Assembly: GCA_902788365.1 (NCBI GenBank)
Contig: CADAJN010000007.1
Span: 1-64,000 of the forward strand
DNA: 64,000 nucleotides
Direction of reading: 5' to 3'
From: an uncultured Pseudomonadota bacterium
GTDB lineage: Bacteria; Pseudomonadota; Alphaproteobacteria; RF32; CAG-239
Part shown: one piece after another, positions 56,705-64,000 of the stretch
Position numbering within the stretch: the stretch's first letter is position 1
How the letters are laid out: each line of letters opens with the position of its first letter
The notes under the pieces: model-generated
What the model saw: only the letters and a program-made list of their open reading frames with translations
What the model was told of the DNA's origin: nothing
Database searches by the model: none
Program-made: the position numbers and the translations under genes

Positions 56705-57559
56705 TTATTTTTTAAGATTAGCAGTAAGAACTTTTAAGACCTTAACCAGTTCTTCTTTCATCTTAGAGCGTTCAACCACCATATCTACCATGCCGTGTTC
56801 CAATAAATATTCGGCGCGCTGAAAACCTTCCGGCAATTTTTCGTGAATGGTTTGTTCTATCACGCGCTGTCCGGCAAAGCCGATTAAACAACCCTTTTCG
56901 GCAATATTAACATCTCCAAGCATGGCAAACGAGGCCGAAACACCGCCCGTGGTCGGATCTGTCAGAATTGAGATGAACGGCACACCGGCTTCTTTGAGCT
57001 CATTGACTGCGGCAGTTGTGCGAGCCATTTGCATGAGCGAAAACATACCTTCCTGCATGCGAGCACCACCGGAAGCTGCAACGGTAATCAATGGTTCTTT
57101 ATTGGTCAAAGCCAAACGAGCGGCGGTTACAATTCCCTCGCCCACCGCCAAGCCCATAGAGCCGCCCATAAACGAAAAATCTAACGCTGCCACCACACTT
57201 TTAATGCCACCGATTGAACCGCGCGCCACCTGAATGGCATCATTATGACCGGTTTTTTTACGATTACTTTTAAGCCGGTCGGTATATTTTTGCAAATCCT
57301 TAAATTTAAGAGGATCATCTTGCACCGGCGGTAAAACAACATCCGTCCATTTAGCTTCATCAAATAAAAGTTTGAAGCGATTATCAACGTATAAACGCAA
57401 ATGATGACCGCAAGATGTGCAGACATAATGCGACTGTTTTAATTCTTGCGCATAAAGCATTTGATTGCAATTCGGGCATTTTACCCACAAATTATCAGCA
57501 ATTTCTTTCGGCGTCGTTTTTTGAATTTTCGGACGCACAATATCTGTCAGCCAATTCAT
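56705..57559 (-). CDS. accD: Acetyl-CoA carboxylase carboxyltransferase beta subunit
   Basis: A 284-residue subunit that transfers the carboxyl group from biotin to acetyl-CoA. The N-terminal zinc finger (CPNC ... CTSCG) and the crotonase-like core (ASGGARMQEG, TDPTTGGVSASFAMLGD, GFAGQRVIEQT) are typical. The last gene of ihfB-lapA-accD here; the usual trpFBA genes between lapA and accD are absent, and accB and accC lie far away in the window. Confidence 0.97.
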   Translation of the reverse strand: MNWLTDIVRPKIQKTTPKEIADNLWVKCPNCNQMLYAQELKQSHYVCTSCGHHLRLYVDNRFKLLFDEAKWTDVVLPPVQDDPLKFKDLQKYTDRLKSNRKKTGHNDAIQVARGSIGGIKSVVAALDFSFMGGSMGLAVGEGIVTAARLALTNKEPLITVAASGGARMQEGMFSLMQMARTTAAVNELKEAGVPFISILTDPTTGGVSASFAMLGDVNIAEKGCLIGFAGQRVIEQTIHEKLPEGFQRAEYLLEHGMVDMVVERSKMKEELVKVLKVLTANLKK

Positions 57560-57979
57560 TTAAGCCCCTTTCTTGGTGGCAAATTTATCTTTTACTTTAT
57601 TAACCCAACCGAGCGTTTCTTTATTAACGGACATGGCCGCCTGCGCTTTGGCTTTTTCTTGCAAAGTTGCTACATTTTGCTGCAATCCGCTGACGGTTTC
57701 GTTGAGCTTGTTTTGTTCTTTTGACAACACTCTATTGGCTTTTCTTTGACAGCGCAATTCATGACGCAACGGAGCATGCGCAAACCATGCGCCTAAGCGG
57801 CCGCAAAAATAACCGTAAATCAGAAAAGCACTCAAAACCAACTTTGTGCTGAAACTGTCTGTCGTGTTGCCTAAAGCACCGAAATCAAAGGATATGCCTT
57901 CGCTTGACTCGGCGCAATAAACTGCTAAAACGGCTATAACCAACAGCGGTAAAGCTAAAATATAATGCAACAACTTCAT
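57560..57979 (-). CDS. lapA: LapA-like inner-membrane protein
   Basis: A 139-residue protein starting at 57979, where GGAGGG lies upstream. Two hydrophobic segments (about 5-25 and 45-65) are followed by a charged coiled-coil region. Position between ihfB and accD and the topology fit LapA (DUF1049), linked to lipopolysaccharide assembly in E. coli. Residue-level similarity is modest, so the call leans on synteny. Confidence 0.65.
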   Translation of the reverse strand: MKLLHYILALPLLVIAVLAVYCAESSEGISFDFGALGNTTDSFSTKLVLSAFLIYGYFCGRLGAWFAHAPLRHELRCQRKANRVLSKEQNKLNETVSGLQQNVATLQEKAKAQAAMSVNKETLGWVNKVKDKFATKKGA

Positions 57980-58010
57980 TTTTCCCTCCATGAGGTTAAA
58001 AAGCCTGAAC

Positions 58011-58298
58011 TTATTGAGAATCTGAATTCAATCTTTCATGCAACTCTTTGCCGGTTTTGAAATGCACTATATTCTTAGCCGGCACTTCAACGCGGTTTTT
58101 ATTTTTCGGATTGATGGCAACACGCGGCTTTCTGGTGCGCACGGAGAAAGCACCGAATCCTCTGATTTCAACTCTGTTACCTTCTGCCAACGCTGTAGTC
58201 AGCTTATTAAAAACCACATCAACGATATTATCAATATCCTTAATTTTAAGATTTGGCATTTTTGCCGCAATTCTTTCAACTAATTCAGATCTAGTCAC
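58011..58298 (-). CDS. ihfB: Integration host factor beta subunit
   Basis: A 95-residue DNA-bending protein of the HU/IHF family. The family core GFGAFSVRTRKPRVAINPKNKNRVEVPAKNIVHFKTGKEL includes the beta-arm proline and basic residues. The gene order ihfB-lapA is typical of alphaproteobacteria and supports IHF-beta over HU. Confidence 0.93.
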   Translation of the reverse strand: MTRSELVERIAAKMPNLKIKDIDNIVDVVFNKLTTALAEGNRVEIRGFGAFSVRTRKPRVAINPKNKNRVEVPAKNIVHFKTGKELHERLNSDSQ

Positions 58299-58373
58299 TT
58301 CATCCTCACAAATAAAATTCTGTTATGTTTTTAACACTATTACACTTTTCTTTTGCAGATATCCATATAATTT

Positions 58374-59033
58374 TTACGATTTTACACAAACATCGGGTGC
58401 TCTTAAGTATAAAGGTTTAGGAAAATTCAACTTTTTTTGCCGATATTTTTGTAATGCGCAAGCGGCAAGCTGAGCAAGCGGCACGCTTTTTTCCATATTT
58501 ACGCTGTGAAGCACCAAACCACTTGGCTTATCTAAAAAACGTTCAACGCCATTACCAATCAGTGAGACCGTTTTGCCTTTGAGCTGATCTATAATTTGTT
58601 CATAAGGAACTGCGGCCGGTTCACATAATTTTTCGCGGCGACCGTTAAACAGCTGAAAATAAAAATCTTCGCGCTTAGTTTCAATAATTACCGCATTTAA
58701 TGCCGCCAAATCAAAGTCATCTATGGCTTGCAAATAGGCCTCAAACGCATTAACACCGGTAACGGCCATTTGCGGGCGCGCCAAACTCATGGCGCGTGCG
58801 GCCGCCACGGAAGAACGCACGCCGGTAAAAGAGCCCGGACCGACACAAACGCCGAGTAAATCAATATTTGCGAAGTCAAGTTTTTGTTCTGATAACATTT
58901 TTTGAATTTGCGGCAATAAGGCTTCGGCCTGCCCGAATTCCATTTCCTGCCGATATTTTGTTTTTATTTCAGTATCACACATCAACGCTACTGCGCAATC
59001 ATTTGCCGTTGTATCAAAAACCAATGTCCACAT
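58374..59033 (-). CDS. tsaB: tRNA threonylcarbamoyladenosine biosynthesis protein TsaB
   Basis: A 219-residue partner of TsaD and TsaE in making t6A37 on tRNAs. The N-terminal WTLVFDTTANDCAVALM and GVCVGPGSFTGVRSSVAAARAMSLA motifs are typical of the TsaB branch of this ASKHA-fold family. It is divergent from the PAS protein gene. Confidence 0.93.
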   Translation of the reverse strand: MWTLVFDTTANDCAVALMCDTEIKTKYRQEMEFGQAEALLPQIQKMLSEQKLDFANIDLLGVCVGPGSFTGVRSSVAAARAMSLARPQMAVTGVNAFEAYLQAIDDFDLAALNAVIIETKREDFYFQLFNGRREKLCEPAAVPYEQIIDQLKGKTVSLIGNGVERFLDKPSGLVLHSVNMEKSVPLAQLAACALQKYRQKKLNFPKPLYLRAPDVCVKS

Positions 59034-59141
59034 TTTTTTCCTAAAAAACTTTCAATTATTTGAAAAAATAAATTGCTTATTGTTGCTTATATAATATAAA
59101 ATAATTCCAAGCGCAAACATTTTTTGAAAACAGAGAAATAA

Positions 59142-60806
59142 ATGAACATAGATTTGCTTAATTGGACAGTTATCGGCGGCTTATTGATTATTTTGGGCTT
59201 GATGGCAATTTTAGCAATATTGCAAACCAAAATATATAAATATCGGCGCAAAATTTATTTTGTGCGACGTGATAAAGAACGCACCAACGAATTGTTATGG
59301 ACAACCAAGGACGGTTATTTTTGCTTTATTTATTCTGATGAAAAACTTAATCATAATCCGCAAAAAGTTATGGGTAAATGTTCGCGCCGGTTGGCCGTGA
59401 TGCTTGATTTAAAAAACGGCACCACCGCTGATTTTAATGAAATATGCGATGCTTTTTATAAAGATGATGCGCAACTTTTGAAAAAATATGTTTCTTTATT
59501 GCAACAAGACGGATTAGCCTTTGAAGATATGCTGAGCATAAAGGGGGGAAAACGTTTTATGTGTGTGTATGGTAATCGCGTGCACGGGGCCGACGGCAAT
59601 TTATACGGCGATGTGGTTTGGTTTCGCGATGTTTCCGCCGAAGCCGAGCATATGCTGCAACTGGAAAATGAAAAAAACAGCGTTTTAAACACCATCAAAC
59701 AATATGAAAATTTGATTGACGGCATTGAAATGCCGATTTGGTTGCGCGATGAAAATCTACAACTGGCAATTGTTAATAAAAAATATGCCGAATATAGCGG
59801 CAAAAATTCTAAGGCTGAAGTTTTGCGGCAAAATACCGAGCTCAGCAACAGTAAAGGCGAAACGCCAGATGCTGCTATAGCGGCCAGTGCACAAAAAACC
59901 AAAAAGAAGCAAAAAAAGCCTTTTAAAATGGTGCGTGGCGGTAATTACTATTTTTATGAATTACGCGAGAATCCGTATTTCATAGGTGATACGCTTGATA
60001 AAATAGGCACTGTCGGTTCTTTGGTTGATTGCACAGCTCTTGAAACCGCCAAACGCGATTTTGAACGCAACCAAAACAGTCACTTGGATATTTTAGGGGT
60101 TCTTGGAACCGCCTTTGCCATTTTTGATGAAAAAACCAATCTCTATTTTTATAACACATCATTTCGCCAATTATGGAATTTAGACGCTGATTTTTTGGAG
60201 AAAAAGCCATCTTATCTGCAATTTATTGAAACCATACGACAGCAGAAAATGTTGCCGCCGGTGCCTGATTTTAAAACATTCAAAGAAGAAGAATTAAGCG
60301 TTTTCAACCGGTTATGGAAAATGCGTGATGATTTATTACCTTTACCGGACGGCCGCACCATCCATCGTTTCAGAATGCCACACCCAAACGGCGTGATTTT
60401 TGCTTTTGAAGATGTGTCTGACCGGTTAGCCACAATGCGTCGGCTTAATGACTTGACTGAAATGCAACAAGGTATTTTGGATAATTTAACCGATGCTGTA
60501 ATTATTTTCGGACCTAACCAACGCTTAAAATTTTATAACCGCGCTTATTTAAAGCTATGGAGCTTGGATTATGATAAAATGCAAGATGAACCTAAGATGG
60601 ATGATGTCATTACTTATCAGAAATTGTTCTTCTCCAATATTCCGGAATGGAATGATTTCAGACAAACCATGCTCACCATGATTATGGAAGGACGGAAATT
60701 TACCTTAACCCGCGATGATAATGCCGAAATCAATGTTTCGCCGCAAATATTTTATGACGGTTCAATCATGTTGACATACACGGCAAAACATTCGGCGACA
60801 AAGTAA
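59142..60806 (+). CDS. PAS-domain membrane protein lacking a kinase module
   Basis: A 554-residue protein with one membrane helix (about 10-30) followed by at least three PAS-like segments, including the stretches LGTAFAIFDEKTNLYFYN, FEDVSDRLATMRR and NLTDAVIIFGPNQRLKFYNRAYLKLW. In related alphaproteobacterial proteins of the DivL type, a HisKA and HATPase follow; here the protein stops right after the last PAS segment (TAKHSATK). No HisKA or ATPase motif is present. It may be a truncated or specialised sensor or scaffold. Confidence 0.7.
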   Translation: MNIDLLNWTVIGGLLIILGLMAILAILQTKIYKYRRKIYFVRRDKERTNELLWTTKDGYFCFIYSDEKLNHNPQKVMGKCSRRLAVMLDLKNGTTADFNEICDAFYKDDAQLLKKYVSLLQQDGLAFEDMLSIKGGKRFMCVYGNRVHGADGNLYGDVVWFRDVSAEAEHMLQLENEKNSVLNTIKQYENLIDGIEMPIWLRDENLQLAIVNKKYAEYSGKNSKAEVLRQNTELSNSKGETPDAAIAASAQKTKKKQKKPFKMVRGGNYYFYELRENPYFIGDTLDKIGTVGSLVDCTALETAKRDFERNQNSHLDILGVLGTAFAIFDEKTNLYFYNTSFRQLWNLDADFLEKKPSYLQFIETIRQQKMLPPVPDFKTFKEEELSVFNRLWKMRDDLLPLPDGRTIHRFRMPHPNGVIFAFEDVSDRLATMRRLNDLTEMQQGILDNLTDAVIIFGPNQRLKFYNRAYLKLWSLDYDKMQDEPKMDDVITYQKLFFSNIPEWNDFRQTMLTMIMEGRKFTLTRDDNAEINVSPQIFYDGSIMLTYTAKHSATK

Positions 60807-60837
60807 CAGGCAATTAATTTGCAATAAAGGAAAAATA

Positions 60838-61794
60838 ATGACTTTGACAGATGATACAGATGATGATGAAACTCCGGCCAGTAAACCGGATTGGAAAAAG
60901 AAAAAAGTCGGCGATGATGAACGATTGACTCTGCGTATTGACGCAATAGAAGCAGACAAATATCAAGCTCGCAAAAATAAAATGCAGACTTCAACAAAGC
61001 GTGCCAAACCAACTAATAAAATCAGTAAAAAAGTTAAACAATTATATGAAGATGACGAAGATGAAGATGACGGTATGGACGAAGATGTTGTTCGCTCTTT
61101 TCGCGAATTGCGCATGAACCAAAGTGATGCTTCAAACAGTGATACCACTTTGATTGACGCCTTGGCACCAAGCGAAAAACGTATGGTTGAGCAACGCACC
61201 AATATTGAAATTACCAGACATCAGGAAAATGCCGGACGGCTAAATGCCATGGAACAGGCAGACACTCTGGCGCGTAAAGCCGGAATCCGCAAAACAAATG
61301 ATTCCGAACGAACCGAAAAAATGCAAGATGCAATTTATAATCCGAAACGTATCCGAGCCGAATCGCTTGAGAAGAATATTGCCAAGCAAATCGGATTGAA
61401 AGGCGAGATTAAATTTCATACCGAAGGTAAAGTGGTTGAAGGTGTCAAAGAACTCAAAAAAATGACAGATAATCATAAGGTTAAGAATATTAAAATGCAA
61501 GACATGCCGGATCTTGGCAAAAAGATGCTGACTGAAAATGAAAAAGCTGAGTTGATTTTGCGCAAATCGGGACAAACTGCTAAACTTTCCGAAATCAAAA
61601 AACAAAGCGCTTACGGCTTAAAGCCGAAAGAAGCCATGAAGAATCCGACTGTTAACAAGAAAAATTTTGAGCTTAATGCACCGCAGGCGCAAAAAGATAA
61701 GCAACAAGATAAAGATAATAACAAAACATATTCGCAGAAATTAAAATCTTTACTGCAAGAATCTTTACGGAAAAATAATAAAGTTCGCGGATAA
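60838..61794 (+). CDS. Highly charged hypothetical protein
   Basis: A 318-residue protein rich in Lys, Asp, Glu and Gln, with no membrane segment or recognised domain. It is probably helical to disordered, with an acidic run near residue 75. AAGGAAAAATA precedes the ATG. It follows the PAS protein by 31 bp and may be cotranscribed. Confidence 0.65.
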   Translation: MTLTDDTDDDETPASKPDWKKKKVGDDERLTLRIDAIEADKYQARKNKMQTSTKRAKPTNKISKKVKQLYEDDEDEDDGMDEDVVRSFRELRMNQSDASNSDTTLIDALAPSEKRMVEQRTNIEITRHQENAGRLNAMEQADTLARKAGIRKTNDSERTEKMQDAIYNPKRIRAESLEKNIAKQIGLKGEIKFHTEGKVVEGVKELKKMTDNHKVKNIKMQDMPDLGKKMLTENEKAELILRKSGQTAKLSEIKKQSAYGLKPKEAMKNPTVNKKNFELNAPQAQKDKQQDKDNNKTYSQKLKSLLQESLRKNNKVRG

Positions 61795-61872
61795 TCTTAA
61801 AGTTAAGATGGACAAATGCTTTAATATAGAGTAACATACATTAAAATTTAAATCAAATATTGGGGAAATGTG

Positions 61873-62289
61873 ATGGAAAATCAATATTATACCTTAATGG
61901 AAAAACAAGACTTCTTTGAAATAATTGAAAATAAATATGGCGAATTGGCGGTTTTTATTGATGCCAGAGACGGTAATCCGAGCGAGCCGGTATTGCAATT
62001 TGACGGCAAGAAGACCGCTTTGTTATGTCGCGATGAGCGTCGTTCTATCATTTTAGATAACATAGATGCCGAAACATGCAACGTTTTGGCAGAATCTGAG
62101 GTAGTCATGATTGTTGAGCTTAAAGCGGAAATGGTGGAACGCGTTTATGCCGTGCCGGTTGAAAATGTTGAAGAAATCATTTTAAACGGTCGCCGCACAC
62201 GAGCTGATGAGCTGTTTAAGGCTAAAAGTAAAGATGAATTACTTAAGTCTTTTGGAGCGATAAAAGTTTGGACGAGTGGTGAAAAATGA
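61873..62289 (+). CDS. Hypothetical protein, paralog of the 50598 gene
   Basis: A 138-residue protein. The ATG at 61873 (after an in-frame GTG at 61870) has GGGG 7 bp upstream. It aligns over most of its length with the protein at 50598. Start and stop overlap the EIIA gene by 4 bp, so it is translationally coupled to a PTS component, which may hint at a role in that signalling. Confidence 0.65.
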   Translation: MENQYYTLMEKQDFFEIIENKYGELAVFIDARDGNPSEPVLQFDGKKTALLCRDERRSIILDNIDAETCNVLAESEVVMIVELKAEMVERVYAVPVENVEEIILNGRRTRADELFKAKSKDELLKSFGAIKVWTSGEK

Positions 62290-62693
62290 TTGGTTTGGTT
62301 TTTGTGACGCATGGTAATTTGGCACTTGAGTTTGTGGCTGCCATGGAACATGTGGTGGGTAAACAAACACAGGTTGATTGTGTGTGCATTGGTCCGGAAG
62401 ATGATATGGAAGCACGCCGTCAGGAAATTTTGCAAAAAACAAAAAACAATGACAGCGGTGATGGGGTTTTGCTTTTAACCGATATGTTCGGCGGCACGCC
62501 ATCAAATTTAGCAATGTCAATTATCGGACACGGCAATTATGATGTGATTGCCGGAATGAATTTGCCAATGGTGATAAAATTGGCCACTGCACGCAAAGAA
62601 TTGCCATTAAAAAAATGCGTAGACTGCGCTCAAGAAGCCGGCAAAAAGCACATTAACGTCGCCTCGCAATTATTAACCGGAAACGCTAAATGA
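62286..62693 (+). CDS. Mannose-type PTS EIIA protein
   Basis: A 135-residue soluble EIIA of the mannose family. The phospho-acceptor is His9 in IGLVFVTHGNLA, and LLLTDMFGGTPSNLAMS is the conserved second motif. In alphaproteobacteria such proteins form a regulatory phosphorelay with HPr and HprK, without a sugar permease. HprK is not in the window. Confidence 0.9.
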   Translation: MIGLVFVTHGNLALEFVAAMEHVVGKQTQVDCVCIGPEDDMEARRQEILQKTKNNDSGDGVLLLTDMFGGTPSNLAMSIIGHGNYDVIAGMNLPMVIKLATARKELPLKKCVDCAQEAGKKHINVASQLLTGNAK

Positions 62694-62968
62694 GCGACGT
62701 TTTAGAAACAAATTTGATTATTTGCAATCAAAAAGGACTGCATGCGCGTGCTGCGGCGGCGTTTGTAAAATGTATTACCAATATTGATGCCGAAGTGATG
62801 GTGGAAAAAGACGGGCAAGTGGTGGACGGTTGCTCAATTTTGAGCTTAATGATGCTGGCCGCCTCTAAAGGCAGCACCATTAAAATTACGGCCAAGGGAC
62901 AACAGGCTGCCGAGGCGATCAAAGCTTTGACCGTTTTGGTTAACTCGCGTTTTGGTGAGGAACAGTGA
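62690..62968 (+). CDS. HPr phosphocarrier protein
   Basis: A 92-residue HPr. The phospho-acceptor is His18 in QKGLHARAAAAF. The regulatory Ser49 in VVDGCSILSLMMLAASKGS corresponds to Ser46 of Bacillus HPr and would be a target of HprK. It overlaps EIIA by 4 bp. EI is not in the window. Confidence 0.93.
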   Translation: MSDVLETNLIICNQKGLHARAAAAFVKCITNIDAEVMVEKDGQVVDGCSILSLMMLAASKGSTIKITAKGQQAAEAIKALTVLVNSRFGEEQ

Positions 62969-63894
62969 TTAAGAAAAGAGCACCACGCAACAAGACCATT
63001 ATCTTAACCCCGTCGCAAGAAAAAAAATATGCGGCTCGTTCCGAGATGGACTTACAAAAAGCGGCGCAAAACTATACTGATAAAATTATTTGGGCGGACA
63101 CGATGGAAGCTTTGGCGCAATTGCCAGAGAAGATTGTTGATTTGATGATTGTTGATCCGCCATATAACTTAACCAAAAATTTTGCATCTACAACTTTCCG
63201 GCAAACAGATGTTGCCTCCTACCAAAAATGGTTAGACACGTGGCTTCAACAAACTTGTCGGCTATTAAAACCTCATGCCAGTATCTATATTTGTGCGGAT
63301 TGGCGCACTTCTATTGCTATTCCAGAAGTGGCCGGCCGTTATTTTTTATTGCAAAACAGGATTACATGGGAGCGAGAAAAAGGACGCGCTGCCGGTAATA
63401 ACTGGAAAAACTGCTTAGAAGATATTTGGTTTTTCACCAATAATGCACAATATACCTTTAATCTAAATGCCGTAAAAATACAACGTGCGGTTTTAGCGCC
63501 GTATCGCACAAGTGGTGGCGAGCCTAAGGATTGGCGTGAGCAGAACGGTAAAAAAATTCGTTTAACCGCACCATCTAATGTTTGGACGGATATTACGGTT
63601 CCCTTCTGGTCAATGCCGGAAAATACCGAACACCCGACACAAAAACCGGAAAAATTATTAGCCAAATTGATTCTAGCTTCAAGCAACAAAGGCGATTTGG
63701 TCTTTGACCCTTTTATCGGCTCTGGTTCAACTGCCGTAACGGCAAAAAAACTCGGCCGCCATTACTTGGGAATTGAACGCGAACAAAAATATGTAGCACT
63801 GACAATGAAACGTTTGGAAATGGCGGAAGAATCGTCATCCATTCAAGGGTATGAAGACGGAATATTTAAAAGTCGTAACAGTATAAGTTATTAA
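62965..63894 (+). CDS. Orphan DNA adenine methyltransferase (beta class)
   Basis: A 309-residue methyltransferase. The catalytic motif IV DPPY (residues 64-67) precedes motif I FDPFIGSGST near residue 245, which is the order of the beta class (the class of CcrM). EHPTQKPEKLLAKLILASS is also characteristic. No restriction enzyme is adjacent. It is translationally coupled to HPr. It is shorter than CcrM and lacks that protein's C-terminal extension, so the recognition site is not certain. Confidence 0.85.
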   Translation: MIKKRAPRNKTIILTPSQEKKYAARSEMDLQKAAQNYTDKIIWADTMEALAQLPEKIVDLMIVDPPYNLTKNFASTTFRQTDVASYQKWLDTWLQQTCRLLKPHASIYICADWRTSIAIPEVAGRYFLLQNRITWEREKGRAAGNNWKNCLEDIWFFTNNAQYTFNLNAVKIQRAVLAPYRTSGGEPKDWREQNGKKIRLTAPSNVWTDITVPFWSMPENTEHPTQKPEKLLAKLILASSNKGDLVFDPFIGSGSTAVTAKKLGRHYLGIEREQKYVALTMKRLEMAEESSSIQGYEDGIFKSRNSISY

Positions 63895-64000
63895 GTCACA
63901 AAAAAGCTTGAGTTTTCTGAAATTTAAAATTATATTGATAAGCCGTAGTGGTTATTTAATTCAATAATTTAGAATGTAGCAAGAATATGGCAAAATTGTT

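Overview
The window looks like a chromosomal segment of an AT-rich alphaproteobacterium. The evidence is the alphaproteobacterial-style ihfB-lapA-accD block, a YlxR protein fused to an L7Ae-like domain between nusA and infB, a mannose-type EIIA plus HPr pair, an FtsZ ending in DIPAFLRRK, and a perfect ParB-type parS palindrome. The many small lineage-specific genes, the reduced division cluster and the low GC suggest a host- or gut-associated uncultured lineage, but that placement is inference. The parS site suggests the region is not far from the replication origin.

Layout. 0.4-3.3 kb: accBC and a secreted cyclophilin, then a candidate structured RNA, a small HTH protein and tRNA-Phe. 3.5-12.3 kb (minus strand): a membrane phosphoesterase, a cyclophilin-like-fold protein, the rimP-nusA-ylxR-infB-rbfA translation operon and rplM-rpsI. 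12.5-20 kb: small accessory genes (two TerB-like proteins, a GDSL hydrolase, a class I amidotransferase, a VanX-like dipeptidase, an acidic repeat protein), plus tRNA-Arg(CCT) and a second tRNA-Arg gene that appears to be broken by a repeat. 20-27 kb: priA, a MazG-like gene, mutS and a PhoR-like kinase. 27-29.8 kb: an AT-rich island with a lipoprotein and a lysozyme-like (GH24) protein, next to tRNA-Ala whose 3' end is duplicated.

30-34.6 kb holds mutY, a TrpF-like barrel, a Skp-like chaperone, dgkA and hemW. 34.7-41.9 kb (minus) is a shortened division/cell-wall cluster mraY-ftsW-murB-ftsQ-ftsA-ftsZ without murD, murG, murC or ddl at their usual positions. 42.9-47.8 kb is the F1 ATP synthase operon atpHAGDC. 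Next comes a tiny freestanding NrdD-like glycyl-radical protein preceded by two NrdR boxes, then a CoA-transferase pair, lineage-specific genes and parS. 53.1-54.1 kb holds a candidate minus-strand RNA and a block of ~186-bp tandem repeats. 54.1-59.0 kb (minus) carries clpB, accD, lapA, ihfB and tsaB. 59.1-63.9 kb carries a PAS protein lacking a kinase domain, two lineage-specific proteins, EIIA-Man, HPr and an orphan adenine methyltransferase.

Most genes are housekeeping: fatty-acid initiation (accB, accC, accD), translation, division, energy and mismatch/oxidative DNA repair. The unusual material is the NrdR-controlled orphan radical peptide, two promoter-to-terminator RNA units, an unusual TGGACA -35 shared by three promoters, tRNA-associated repeats, and two signalling proteins with absent or degenerate kinase modules.
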